A stretch of 64,000 nucleotides of DNA from the NCBI GenBank assembly GCA_945874895.1, contig CAMCIC010000006.1:124001-188000 (forward strand), given 5' to 3'. The notes under the pieces are model-generated. The model did no database searches, had not been told where the DNA came from, and saw only the letters and a program-made list of their open reading frames with translations. Every line of letters begins with the position of its first letter. The stretch's first letter is position 1. The position numbers and the translations under genes were made by a program. The DNA comes from Akkermansia muciniphila (GTDB taxonomy: Bacteria > Verrucomicrobiota > Verrucomicrobiia > Verrucomicrobiales > Akkermansiaceae). Below, piece by piece: positions 27,015 through 35,676 of this stretch.

Positions 27015-27719
27015 ATGATGAAAACGACGATTAGAAAAGCAAACGATAGGGGGCACGCCAACCATGGCTGGCTTGATTCTTGGCATACTTTCAGTTTTGC
27101 CGATTACTATGATCCAAGACACATGAGTTTTCGCAGTCTTCGTGTGATCAATCAGGACCGCATTGCTCCAGGGCGTGGGTTCGGCACGCACCCTCATCGC
27201 AATATGGAAATTTTCAGCTATCTGCTCGAAGGGCAGTTGGAGCACAAGGATAGCATGGGCAACGGTCGCGTGCTATCGCCAGGGCAGATTCAGTTGATGA
27301 GCGCGGGCAGCGGCGTGACGCATAGCGAGTTCAATCCCAACGCCGATCAGGAGGCGCACTTATTGCAAATCTGGATTCTGCCACGGCAATCAAACCTTAC
27401 GCCTTCCTACACCGAGTGGCATCCCGATCCTGCAAGGGAAAACGAGGCCAAGGTGCTGGTGATCTCGCCCGATGGCCGCGATGGCTCAGCCACCATTCAT
27501 CAGGATGCGGATGTCTATCGCCTGCGACTGGCGGCTGGGCAAAGTGTGGATCACTTTTTGAGTGTCGATCGCGGTCTTTGGCTGCAGGTGATTCGCGGGA
27601 GCTTCGAAGTGGATGGTAAGACCGTAGAAGCGGGGGATGCCATCAGCACGGAAACGGCGGGAGCTTGGACATTCCGCGCCATCGCCGATAGCGAGGCGCT
27701 GCTGTTCGATCTACGATAA
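27015..27719 (+). CDS. Pirin family protein
   Basis: A bicupin of 234 residues. Metal-binding residues in the N-terminal cupin are in 'FGTHPHRNMEIFSYLLEG' and 'HKDSMGN'. The conserved pirin opening 'GWLDSWHTFSFADYYDP' and 'MSAGSGVTHSEFN' are present. Bacterial pirins include YhhW-type quercetinases and redox-linked regulators; the actual role here is unknown. The start at 27015 gives MMKTTIRKA; the adjacent ATG at 27018 is equivalent. The open frame further upstream lacks family similarity. Confidence 0.88.
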   Translation: MMKTTIRKANDRGHANHGWLDSWHTFSFADYYDPRHMSFRSLRVINQDRIAPGRGFGTHPHRNMEIFSYLLEGQLEHKDSMGNGRVLSPGQIQLMSAGSGVTHSEFNPNADQEAHLLQIWILPRQSNLTPSYTEWHPDPARENEAKVLVISPDGRDGSATIHQDADVYRLRLAAGQSVDHFLSVDRGLWLQVIRGSFEVDGKTVEAGDAISTETAGAWTFRAIADSEALLFDLR

Positions 27720-27827
27720 ACCTCGTTTCAGGTTATCTTGAAAACTCCACATTCACGCAGGGAGGTGCAGTGATACGCACTCTCGATGCAGATGGGGTGC
27801 ATTCCCATTGCCAGAAAAATGGACAAC

Positions 27828-27862
27828 AAAAAAACCGCACCGGATGAGGGTGCGGTTTTTTT
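27828..27862. terminator. Bidirectional terminator between pirin gene and rpsI
   Basis: Stem CCGCACC (27835-27841) pairs with GGTGCGG (27849-27855), with a GC-rich helix, a 7-base loop, seven A on the left and seven T on the right. It can stop transcription from the pirin gene on the plus strand and from rplM-rpsI on the minus strand. Confidence 0.85.
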
Positions 27863-27879
27863 CTTGAGCAGGAAACGGA

Positions 27880-28275
27880 TTAACGTTTCGAGAACTGGAA
27901 GCGCTTGCGGGCACCAGGGCGACCAGCTTTTTTGCGCTCTTTCATGCGGCCATCGCGTGTGAGCAGGCCGTGGGGCTTGATCAGTTTGCGAATCTCAGGA
28001 TTGAGTTGGGTAAGGGCGCGGGAAATGCCGAGGCTGATCGCTCCGACTTGACCATGAATGCCACCGCCTTTGGCTACTACTTTCACGTCAAACTTGTTGA
28101 TCAAGTGACCGTGTTGGAAGGGAAGCAGAACGGAGTTTTGCAGAGGGATGGTGGGAAGATACTCTTCAAAAGTACGGCCGTTGATGATGATTTGGCCGGA
28201 GCCCTCGGACAACCAGACGTGTGCGATGGCGTTCTTGCGGCGACCGGTGGCGGATGCTGTGGTGATTTCGCTCAT
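27880..28275 (-). CDS. rpsI: 30S ribosomal protein S9
   Basis: Small-subunit protein whose C-terminal tail reaches the P-site tRNA. It is 131 residues, with family blocks 'ATGRRKNAIAHVWL', 'LQNSVLLPFQ', 'GGGIHGQVGAISLGISRAL' and the basic C-terminal 'KKAGRPGARKRFQFSKR', which ends in the invariant Ser-Lys-Arg. It follows rplM by 31 bp on the same strand, as in nearly all bacteria. Confidence 0.97.
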   Translation of the reverse strand: MSEITTASATGRRKNAIAHVWLSEGSGQIIINGRTFEEYLPTIPLQNSVLLPFQHGHLINKFDVKVVAKGGGIHGQVGAISLGISRALTQLNPEIRKLIKPHGLLTRDGRMKERKKAGRPGARKRFQFSKR

Positions 28276-28306
28276 GGAATTGGAGAAATGATGTTAAATC
28301 GGAAAA

Positions 28307-28738
28307 TTAGGCAATGACGCGCTCTACGGGTTGTTGGGCAGCGTGGGGATGATCGGCACCGGCATACACTTTCAGTTTTGTGAACTGCTGGCGACCAAGG
28401 CTGCCTTTGGGAAGCATGCCCCAAACGGCGCGCTCAAGAAGAAGGACGGGGCGACGCTTGCGAACCATGCGAGGTGTCTCCACTTTTTTCCCGCCCACAT
28501 ACCCTGTGAAGCGAGTGTAAATCTTGTCGTTTTCTTTGGTGCCGCTCAGTTTCACTTGATCTGCATTGATGATCACGACGAAGTCACCTGTATCAATGTG
28601 CGTGGTGAAGATCGGCTTGTGCTTGCCACGGAGCAATACGGCAGCTTCTACAGCCACGGCACCGAGGATCTTGTCCTTGGCGTCGATGATGTGCCATGTG
28701 CGTTGCACATCCTGTGGCTTGGCGGAAAATGTTTTCAT
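28307..28738 (-). CDS. rplM: 50S ribosomal protein L13
   Basis: Early-assembly large-subunit protein of 143 residues. It has the family blocks 'WHIIDAKDKILG', 'LRGKHKPIFTTHIDTGDFV', 'GYVGGKKVETPR' and 'RAVWGMLPKGSLGRQQFTKL'. The start at 28738 matches the usual L13 N-terminus; an in-frame ATG 45 bp upstream adds residues with no family likeness. It heads the rplM-rpsI operon and has a good sigma-70 type promoter ~70 bp upstream. Confidence 0.97.
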   Translation of the reverse strand: MKTFSAKPQDVQRTWHIIDAKDKILGAVAVEAAVLLRGKHKPIFTTHIDTGDFVVIINADQVKLSGTKENDKIYTRFTGYVGGKKVETPRMVRKRRPVLLLERAVWGMLPKGSLGRQQFTKLKVYAGADHPHAAQQPVERVIA

Positions 28739-28807
28739 ACAGACAGAGAGATAGCGATTGGTGTGAAGTGATCTCGCGGCCACCGTTTGGGTCGCTGCGG
28801 GGCGCGA

Positions 28808-28836
28808 AAACTAGCGGTCAGGGCAGGGGATGTCAA
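28808..28836 (-). promoter_or_regulatory. Promoter of rplM-rpsI
   Basis: On the minus strand TTGACA (28836-28831) is followed after exactly 17 bp by TAGTTT (28813-28808). The predicted start near 28800 leaves a ~60-base leader. The rest of the divergent gap (28739-28962) is AT-rich and must also hold the infA promoter. TTGCCA near 28878 and TAATAG about 15 bp later are a weak candidate. Confidence 0.65.
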
Positions 28837-28962
28837 TGCAAAATCTCAAAATATCCGCGATTTTTTTATTTTAGGATTGCCAAATGCTAAAATTTCATAA
28901 TAGTGGTGTAGCGCACATGACCCTCAATGGGATGTTGACGCATCGATCCCAACACATCACGT

Positions 28963-29286
28963 ATGGCTAATTTCAACAGACCGGCAGGCAGACCTCAAGG
29001 CAGATCCTCGGCAAGACCCTCGGGGCCACGTCCCGACTCCGGTCCTAAAATCCGCAAAGGCATCAAAGGCGGAGAAGACAAAGCCATCGAGGTGGAAGGC
29101 ACGGTATCCGCAGTGCTGGCCGGCACGATGTTCAAAGTGAAGATGACCAATGGTCACGAGGTATTGGCTCACATTTCGGGCAAAATGCGCAAGCGCTTCA
29201 TCCGCCTGGTGGTCGGTGACGTAGTGCGCATGGAGATGTCACCTTATGATACGACAAAGGCACGCATCGTTTTCCGCGTTGGTTGA
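28963..29286 (+). CDS. infA: Translation initiation factor IF-1 with N-terminal extension
   Basis: The S1/OB-fold core (from about residue 38) contains 'IEVEGTVSAVLAGTMFKVKM', 'GHEVLAHISGKMRK' and 'RLVVGDVVRMEMSPYD', standard for IF-1, which binds the A site of the 30S subunit. Normal IF-1 has ~72 residues; this one has 107. The extra ~36 residues at the N-terminus are rich in Arg, Pro, Gly and Ser and look disordered. The first ATG is used because no SD-like sequence or ATG marks a start nearer the core. A bidirectional terminator follows. Confidence 0.9.
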   Translation: MANFNRPAGRPQGRSSARPSGPRPDSGPKIRKGIKGGEDKAIEVEGTVSAVLAGTMFKVKMTNGHEVLAHISGKMRKRFIRLVVGDVVRMEMSPYDTTKARIVFRVG

Positions 29287-29314
29287 TGGGCAAAAACGAA
29301 TAGTGGAAGAAGAG

Positions 29315-29340
29315 AAAAGGCGGCCGATGGCCGCCTTTTT
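29315..29340. terminator. Bidirectional terminator between infA and murA
   Basis: GGCGGCC (29319-29325) and GGCCGCC (29329-29335) form a perfect stem with a GAT loop. Four A on the left and five T on the right let it work from both sides, for the convergent infA and murA genes. Confidence 0.85.
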
Positions 29341-29356
29341 CTGTGACAGGTCGATA

Positions 29357-30628
29357 TTACTCTTTGACGCGCTCTACCCGGGCGTGGAGTTGAAGCAGCT
29401 TTTCGTCAATATGCTCGTATCCGCGGTCGATGTGATAGAGGCGTGATATGGTAGTGCTGCCCTTGGCAGTGAGCCCCGCCAAAACCAAGGCGGCGGAAGC
29501 ACGCAAATCACTCGCCATCACCGGTGCCGCGGAGAGTTGCTTCACACCTTTGATGATGGCCGTACCGCCATCGACGTTGATGTCTGCTCCCATCCGCTTC
29601 ATTTCTGCACAATGCATGAAACGTTGGGGGAAAATCGTGTCCTTGACCACGGAAATGCCAGGGGTGGTAGCGAATACCGCTGTCATCTGCGCCTGCATGT
29701 CGGTGGGATATCCAGGATAGGGTGCGGTGATGATTTCCGCTCCTACTGGGTTGTCTCCGCGATGAATCGTGACACTTTCTCCCGACTCACTGAACGACAG
29801 CCGATGTCCGCAGTCTTCGAAAATTTTCGTGATCGCAGTCATGTGCGAACGGTTGATGCGATGCAAGGTCACGCCCTCGCCAGCAATGACTGCGGCAGCC
29901 ATGAAAGTGCCGGCCTCGATGCGATCGGGAATTACGGTGTGCTCCACGCCACTCAGTGAGGTCACGCCTTGGATGGTGATGCGTCTGGTGCCCGCGCCTT
30001 CGATTTTTGCGCCCAGACCATTGAGGAAATTCGCTAGATCCTCGACCTCCGGCTCTGCGGCAGCGGATTCGATTACCGTCGTGCCCTCGGCAAAAACAGC
30101 AGCCATCATGACGTTATCGGTGCCAAGCACGGTCGGACCGTGAGTGCCGCGCAGGTTGATTTCTGCGCCTTTCAGCCCACCTTTCGGGGCGGTGATGATG
30201 ATGTTTCCTGCGTCAAATTCTGTCGTCGCACCCAGCGCTTCCAATCCCCGCAAATGCAAATCGACTGGGCGATCACCGATGATGCAGCCCCCCGGTAAGG
30301 AGACCACCGCGCGGCCGGTGCGGGCGAGCAGTGGCCCCATCACACAGATGGAGGCACGCATACGGCGCACCAGATCATACGGCGCGGTATCGACGATGGT
30401 TTTGTTGTGAATGCGCACCGTGCCCGAACTGCGTTCGATTTCTCCACCCAAGGCCGAGATGATTTGGACCATGTAGTTTGTGTCCGATACATCGGGCACG
30501 CGGCGTATGATCACTTCCTCGTCGGTGAGCAAAGAAGCTGCTAGGATGGGCAGGGATGCGTTTTTAGAGCCTGAAATGTTGATGCTGCCGTGCAAAGGGG
30601 AGCCACCGTGTACGAGAAGTTTGTCCAT
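29357..30628 (-). CDS. murA: UDP-N-acetylglucosamine 1-carboxyvinyltransferase
   Basis: First committed step of peptidoglycan synthesis: transfers enolpyruvate from PEP to UDP-GlcNAc. It is 423 residues with the two-domain inside-out barrel. The catalytic loop 'PGGCIIGDRPVDLHL' contains the Cys attacked by fosfomycin. 'GSKNASLPILAASLL' near the N-terminus holds the conserved Lys-Asn pair. The start at 30628 (MDKLLVHGG) matches family length. It lies 13 bp after the prmC stop and is probably in the same operon. Peptidoglycan synthesis is thus expected here. Confidence 0.95.
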   Translation of the reverse strand: MDKLLVHGGSPLHGSINISGSKNASLPILAASLLTDEEVIIRRVPDVSDTNYMVQIISALGGEIERSSGTVRIHNKTIVDTAPYDLVRRMRASICVMGPLLARTGRAVVSLPGGCIIGDRPVDLHLRGLEALGATTEFDAGNIIITAPKGGLKGAEINLRGTHGPTVLGTDNVMMAAVFAEGTTVIESAAAEPEVEDLANFLNGLGAKIEGAGTRRITIQGVTSLSGVEHTVIPDRIEAGTFMAAAVIAGEGVTLHRINRSHMTAITKIFEDCGHRLSFSESGESVTIHRGDNPVGAEIITAPYPGYPTDMQAQMTAVFATTPGISVVKDTIFPQRFMHCAEMKRMGADINVDGGTAIIKGVKQLSAAPVMASDLRASAALVLAGLTAKGSTTISRLYHIDRGYEHIDEKLLQLHARVERVKE

Positions 30629-30641
30629 AAAAGTCGGAAAA

Positions 30642-31514
30642 TCATGAGGTCGCCCCCGTGAGTTCAGCGTTCGGGGAATGGGGGAGTTTGGCAAGGGGAA
30701 AACGTGCGATGCCGGAGATGTCTTTCATGACGGTCACCTCCGCGAGACCTGCTGAGCGCAGAAGTGCGGCTGTGATATCCGCCTGGTCATGGCCGATCTC
30801 CATCGCCACCAGTCCACCAGGCCGAACAAACGGTTTTACTTGCGCGCAAAACAAACGGATCAGATCGAGACCATCGTCTCCAGAAAACAATGCCAGCGCT
30901 GGGTCGTGCATCACTTCCGGAGTCAAGGAACTGCGGTCCTTTTCCGGTATGTAAGGGAGGTTGGCGACGATAAGATCATAGCCGCCATCGATTGCGGAAA
31001 ATAGCGGGCTTTCACGAAAAGTTACCTTGCTGAGCCCAAGCAACTCGGCGTTTTCCCGTGCGAGTGCGAGAGCGTCTGGCGAGACATCGGCTAAGGTGAC
31101 CACGGCGCTGGGCCAGGCGGCTGCTAGGCTAAGACCGATCACCCCCGAGCCGCAGCCCATGTCCAGCACGGAAGAGGGCGGTGGCGTCAGGTTGGCGATG
31201 AGCCACTCGACCAGTTCTTCGGTCTCAGGACGCGGGATGAGAGCGCGCGCATCGGTCCTGAATTCCTGTTGATGAAAGGCTACGGTTCCTAAGAGATGCT
31301 GCAGCGGAATGCGCTCACCGCGTTTCTTGAGATCTACGCGCAATGGGGCGAGCACTTTCTCTTCCAGCGGTTCATCAAAGCGCAGATAGAGTTCCATCCG
31401 TGTGCACTTCAGGTGGTGGGCCACCAGCATCTGCATGTTGCGCCGCGCATCCTCAACGCCCCGTTTTTCCAAGTAAGCAGTTCCGGCATTGATGCATTCC
31501 AATACGCTGGTCAT
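30642..31514 (-). CDS. prmC: Peptide chain release factor N5-glutamine methyltransferase
   Basis: Methylates the GGQ glutamine of release factors RF1/RF2. It is 290 residues, with an N-terminal helical domain, then SAM motif I 'VLDMGCGSGVIGLSLA', then the catalytic loop. That loop normally reads NPPY but here reads NLPY ('ANLPYIPEKDR'). The usual following sequence 'PEVMHDPALALFSGDDGL' is intact, so the family is not in doubt. The start at 31514 is chosen because the helical domain begins there; the frame stays open 75 codons further upstream without family likeness. Confidence 0.9.
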   Translation of the reverse strand: MTSVLECINAGTAYLEKRGVEDARRNMQMLVAHHLKCTRMELYLRFDEPLEEKVLAPLRVDLKKRGERIPLQHLLGTVAFHQQEFRTDARALIPRPETEELVEWLIANLTPPPSSVLDMGCGSGVIGLSLAAAWPSAVVTLADVSPDALALARENAELLGLSKVTFRESPLFSAIDGGYDLIVANLPYIPEKDRSSLTPEVMHDPALALFSGDDGLDLIRLFCAQVKPFVRPGGLVAMEIGHDQADITAALLRSAGLAEVTVMKDISGIARFPLAKLPHSPNAELTGATS

Positions 31515-31833
31515 CTCTGCCCATGACGTTGCAGGGATTTCCAACGGCTGAAAAGAAAAATTGATGAATCCACAGGCGTGTTGCCTCACAAAACCCATAC
31601 GTCGCGTGATACAAGATGGGCTCCGCATGGAAACTCGCCATTTCCTCGCATCCTCCGCCGAGACGGAATTTTTTTCTGATGCTTTGTTCTTGGTTTTCTG
31701 TTCGGTCGAATCAGATAGGGCCGACTTTGGATCCAACAAAAAATCTCATCACGCAGTGCTAGCGTGATGAGATTTTGATGCAAGACTCCTTTCAGATGTC
31801 TGGCGGAGTGTTAGGCTGCCCGTTAGATCATCC
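31515..31833. other. 319-bp intergenic region between prmC and nrdA
   Basis: Upstream of prmC and downstream of nrdA. It holds a strong terminator (31741-31777). The minus-strand frame of prmC stays open through 31739, but the translated part has no family likeness. No RNA gene or other element was seen. Confidence 0.6.
31741..31777 (-). terminator. Terminator downstream of nrdA
   Basis: A perfect 14-bp inverted repeat (31741-31754 and 31764-31777) with a 9-base loop. On the minus strand the stem ends in a run of T, in the position expected after the nrdA stop at 31834. The left arm on the plus strand begins with A residues, so it may also work in the other direction. Confidence 0.8.
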
Positions 31834-34800
31834 TCATTGACAAGCCTCGCAAGTCCCGCCGTTCAGCATGGCATCTAGGCTGCAGGCGTTCTTTTCAGCT
31901 TCGGTGTAAGTGAGCTTGGGCTCGCCGGCCATGGTGCCGCGGATTTCCTTGGCGACCGTGGTCGTGGTTTTTTCGATGTTGCTGGCTTGCAGGGCACGCA
32001 GGTAATACGTGGTCTTGAGGCCTTTGCTCCAGGCACGACGATACATGTGGCTGAGGGCCTTGAAGTCGGGCGAGGCGATGAAGAGGTTGACGCTCTGGGC
32101 TTGGTCGATCCACTTTTGACGACGCGCTGCGGCATCGACGATGCACTCGTAACCGACGCCGAACGCGGTTTGGTAGCGGGCCTTGATGTGCTCGGGGATG
32201 GTGGGGATGTCATCGAGTTCGCCGTCGAAATACTTGAGCTGATCGAGCATTTCCTGGTTCCACAGCCCAGCTTTTTTCAAGTCCTTCACGAGGAAGGAAT
32301 TCAGGATGATGAAGTCGCCTGCGAGGTTGGATTTGACGAACAGGTTCTTGTAGTTCGGCTCGATGCAGGGTGTGGTGCCCATGATGTTCGAGATCGTGGC
32401 GGTGGGGGCGATGGCCAGCACGTTCGAGTTGCGCATGCCTTGCTTCGTGATTTTTTCACGCACGAAGGACCAGTCCATCTTACCGCCGCGAGGGGTATCG
32501 ATTTTCACGCCGCGCTCTTGCTCCAGCAGGTCGATGGTGTCCTGAGGCATGAGACCGCGATCCCACTTCGATCCTTTATAACTGGAGTAGGTGCCGCGAT
32601 CGGCAGCGAGGTCGGACGAAGAACTATAGGCATAGTAGGCGATAGCTTCCATGAACTCGTCATTGAATTCCACGGCTGCCTGCGAGCTGAAGGCTAGGCC
32701 TTTTTTGTAGAGCGCGTTTTGCAAGCCCATGACGCCGAGGCCGATGGGGCGGTGGCGCATGTTGGCTGTCTTGGCGGCCTCGGTGGGGTAGAAATTGATG
32801 TCGATCACGCTGTCAAGCGCACGGATGGCCACAGTGATGGTCTCCTTGAGCATCTCGTGATCAATCGTGCCGTCCTCGGTGATATGCGTATCGAGGATGA
32901 CGGAGCCGAGGTTGCAAACAGCGGTCTCTTCCTTGCTCGTGTTGAGTGTAATCTCGGTGCAGAGATTGGACGAGTGGATGACTCCGCAATGATCTTGCGG
33001 TGAGCGCACGTTGCAAGGGTCCTTGAAGGTGATCCATGGATGACCGGTTTCGAAAATCATCTTGAGCATCGATTTCCACAGATCGATCGCGGGAATCTGG
33101 CGCGACCACAGTTTTCCTTCAGCGGCGAGAGCTTCGTATTCTTCGTAGCGTTGCTCGAAGGCTTTGCCGTAAAGGTCGTGTAGGTCAGGAACTTCATTGG
33201 AACGGAACAGCGTCCAGTGTTGGCGGGCCTCCATGCGTTTCATGAACAGGTCGGGAATCCAGTTCGCCGTGTTCATGTCGTGCGTGCGACGGCGTTCGTC
33301 GCCCGTGTTGACCCGCAGTTCGAGGAAATCCTCGATATCGTTGTGCCAGGTTTCCAGATAGGCGCAGCCGGAACCACGGCGTTTGCCACCTTGGTTCACC
33401 GCGACGAGCTGATCGTTATGAAGTTTGAGGAAAGGAATGATGCCCTGTGACTCACCATTGGTGCCCTGAATGTAACCACCGGTTCCGCGCACGGCCGTCC
33501 AAGAACCACCGAGACCGCCTGCCCATTTCGAGAGGTAGGCGTTTTCAGCGATACCACGCTGCATGATGGACTCAATGGAGTCGTCCACTTTGTAAAGGTA
33601 GCAGGACGAGAGCTGGCTGTGCAGCGTGCCGGAATTGAACAAAGTAGGAGTGGAAGAGCAGAAACGACGCCCTTTGTAGAGATTGTAGAGACGCACGACC
33701 CACTGCTCGCGGTTTTCGACTTCGTTTTTGAACAGTCCCATCGCGACGCGCATCCAGAAGAATTGGGGCGTTTCCAAGCGGCGTGGTTTGGCGCCGGTCT
33801 TGTCGATGATGAGATAGCGGTCATACATCGTCTGCACACCGAGGTAGTCGAAATCAAGATCAGCACTGGGGTCCAGCGCATCGGCGAGGATATCGAGATT
33901 GAAGGCTTCGATAAGGTCCGGGTGAATTCGCTTGATGGTGACGCCGTGAGTCAGGTGGCGTCGGAAAGCGTTGCGGTGCGCGGTCTTGATGCCAGCGATG
34001 CCATCGCGCATGATATTCCAGTTGAGCACTTCCTCGTAGATGTAGGTGAGCAGAATCCGACCAGCGAACTTCGCGAAGTCGGCATCCTTTTCGATCATGG
34101 TGCGCGCGTTAAGAATGATGGTTTGTTTCAGGTCGTTGGCGGAAATTTCCGAGCCAATGGAGCGGCGCAGCTCACGCTCGATCTCGTTTTCCGTGAGGCA
34201 GAGATCCAGACCGATCGAAGCGAAGGCGATGCGTTTTTTCAGGTCGGCACCATCCCAGAATGCCGATTGTCCTTCCTCATCAGTGACGACGATCATCGAC
34301 TCCTGATTGATGTCCTCGACGACTTCCTGCTGCTCGCTGCGATAGCGTGCGCGCTCGAAACGATACGCCATGTAGGCGCGCATCGCTTTGAGATATCCGG
34401 CGCGGCCGAGTTCTTCTTCGACCATGTCCTGCACGTCCTCGATGTTTACAAAAGCCTGCTCTCCGGTGCGCACGCGATCGGTGACAGCTTTCGCAATGTC
34501 GTGGGAGGGTTCGGGATTTTCGCGGATGGAAAGAAAGGCCTTGCGAACGGCGATCTCGATCTTGGTCTCTGACCAAGGCACGACATTGCCGTTGCGGCGG
34601 ATCAAGCGCACGGGCATGGTTTGTGGCGCGGTGTTGACGTCCACATCACCGCTGCGTTCGAACGAGCGGCGGAACGCCAGAGACTTGGCGACATCGTAAG
34701 CGTCATTTTCCACAAGGGCTTTTTCGATGAGCAGGTAAAGATCGTTTTCGGAGAGACGAAGACGTCCGCCTTCTTCGATGTTTTTTGTGAGATCTTTTGC

Positions 34801-35097
34801 CACGGAATGGGCTACGGCGGACACAAAAGCGCGGTTGGTTTCGCTAAAGATGCTGTCCTGTTTCGTCTGGCGTGAGATGAGTAGGTCGGTGAGAGCGCTG
34901 CCGATGGTGTCAGCGACCTGAGCGAGGGAGAACTGGGTTTCCGTTGCTCCGGAGGTGACGGTGATTTCCGGATGGGTGGCGTGAAAGTCCTTGCCCAAAA
35001 CCTCGCGCCACGCGAACTGCGTATCGGTGATACTGGCACGGTCTGTGATGACCTTTTTCAGGGCGAGATCTTCTTCTAAGTTAAGGGAGCGATACAT
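31834..35097 (-). CDS. nrdA: Ribonucleoside-diphosphate reductase alpha subunit, long form
   Basis: Reduces ribonucleotides to deoxyribonucleotides. It is 1087 residues, much longer than E. coli NrdA (~760). An ATP-cone regulatory domain is clear at ~162-255 ('VRLIRRNGNVVPWSETK'). A second cone-like region lies at ~268-365, and the first ~110 residues may be a third, degenerate one. The catalytic barrel has 'SSCYLYKVDDSIES' and 'SNLCTEITL' with the radical Cys and Glu, plus 'PTATISNIMG'. The tail ends in a CxxC pair (GGTCEACQ) that regenerates the active site. Chlamydial NrdA has a similar multi-cone N-terminus. Confidence 0.93.
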   Translation of the reverse strand: MYRSLNLEEDLALKKVITDRASITDTQFAWREVLGKDFHATHPEITVTSGATETQFSLAQVADTIGSALTDLLISRQTKQDSIFSETNRAFVSAVAHSVAKDLTKNIEEGGRLRLSENDLYLLIEKALVENDAYDVAKSLAFRRSFERSGDVDVNTAPQTMPVRLIRRNGNVVPWSETKIEIAVRKAFLSIRENPEPSHDIAKAVTDRVRTGEQAFVNIEDVQDMVEEELGRAGYLKAMRAYMAYRFERARYRSEQQEVVEDINQESMIVVTDEEGQSAFWDGADLKKRIAFASIGLDLCLTENEIERELRRSIGSEISANDLKQTIILNARTMIEKDADFAKFAGRILLTYIYEEVLNWNIMRDGIAGIKTAHRNAFRRHLTHGVTIKRIHPDLIEAFNLDILADALDPSADLDFDYLGVQTMYDRYLIIDKTGAKPRRLETPQFFWMRVAMGLFKNEVENREQWVVRLYNLYKGRRFCSSTPTLFNSGTLHSQLSSCYLYKVDDSIESIMQRGIAENAYLSKWAGGLGGSWTAVRGTGGYIQGTNGESQGIIPFLKLHNDQLVAVNQGGKRRGSGCAYLETWHNDIEDFLELRVNTGDERRRTHDMNTANWIPDLFMKRMEARQHWTLFRSNEVPDLHDLYGKAFEQRYEEYEALAAEGKLWSRQIPAIDLWKSMLKMIFETGHPWITFKDPCNVRSPQDHCGVIHSSNLCTEITLNTSKEETAVCNLGSVILDTHITEDGTIDHEMLKETITVAIRALDSVIDINFYPTEAAKTANMRHRPIGLGVMGLQNALYKKGLAFSSQAAVEFNDEFMEAIAYYAYSSSSDLAADRGTYSSYKGSKWDRGLMPQDTIDLLEQERGVKIDTPRGGKMDWSFVREKITKQGMRNSNVLAIAPTATISNIMGTTPCIEPNYKNLFVKSNLAGDFIILNSFLVKDLKKAGLWNQEMLDQLKYFDGELDDIPTIPEHIKARYQTAFGVGYECIVDAAARRQKWIDQAQSVNLFIASPDFKALSHMYRRAWSKGLKTTYYLRALQASNIEKTTTTVAKEIRGTMAGEPKLTYTEAEKNACSLDAMLNGGTCEACQ

Positions 35098-35223
35098 GGT
35101 AATAAGTTGCTTTTTTGAGTTGGAAAAGGAGTGTGGGAGGCAAGTGCGTTTTTTAAGTGCAGAGTGATCAGTGATTTTTCGAAATGAATGGTCGAGATCA
35201 GAAAAGAGTAGGAGAACAATGGC

Positions 35224-35250
35224 GGCAATTTTTGACAGAATTTCGGAATT
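35224..35250. repeat. Left terminal inverted repeat of the GxxExxY cassette
   Basis: Starts GGCAATTTTTGACAG and ends GAATT. It pairs with 35677-35703 at 23 of 27 positions; mismatches are at repeat positions 6, 7, 10 and 22. The inner part (35238-35262) is also a near-perfect palindrome around GGAATTTTCC, so it could form a hairpin just past the stop codon. Confidence 0.6.
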
Positions 35251-35271
35251 TTCCGAATTTCTGATATTGTT

Positions 35272-35670
35272 TTATTTGGTTTTTTTCGGGTGAAGGTCTT
35301 TCTTTTTGAATGGGAGTGATTCGGTGCCAAAATTAAGGAGCAGACCCTGATTGACTCCGGTGGCTTTGAGGTAGTTGACAAGTTGCACTTTGTGAGCAGG
35401 CATGATGGTTGAGACAGCTTTGAGCTCGATGATCAGCTCTTTTTCCAATGCCATATCCGCTTCGAAGTCACCGACGAGGCGGCCTTGGTAAAAGACGGAA
35501 AGTTTGACGTATTGTTCGAAAGCGAGTTCATGTTCTGCAAATTCAAGAGCTGGCGCATTTTGATAGGCACTCTCTTGAAATCCATGTCCGCGCGCGCGGT
35601 GAACTGTCATCGCAATACCGATCACAGTTCCCGCCAAGTCGTATGCGTTCTTACCTATCATTCGGTTCAT
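35272..35670 (-). CDS. GxxExxY protein, PD-(D/E)XK nuclease-like
   Basis: A 132-residue protein of the GxxExxY family (Pfam PDDEXK_3). The name motif is at 30-36 (GFQESAY). Nuclease-like residues are D72, E82-L-K84 and a downstream Q96 in 'HKVQLVNYL', the order expected for a PD-(D/E)XK core. The function of the family is not known. It interrupts the nrdB-nrdA operon and is bounded by inverted repeats. The start at 35670 has GGAAAA just upstream; a second ATG lies at codon 4. DNA is AT-richer around it than in the neighbours. Confidence 0.85.
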   Translation of the reverse strand: MNRMIGKNAYDLAGTVIGIAMTVHRARGHGFQESAYQNAPALEFAEHELAFEQYVKLSVFYQGRLVGDFEADMALEKELIIELKAVSTIMPAHKVQLVNYLKATGVNQGLLLNFGTESLPFKKKDLHPKKTK

Positions 35671-35676
35671 TTTTCC

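Noticed and set aside
31515-31739. A 75-codon N-terminal extension of prmC
   Set aside because: It contains composition unlike the family and reaches into the nrdA terminator; the conserved domain starts at 31514.
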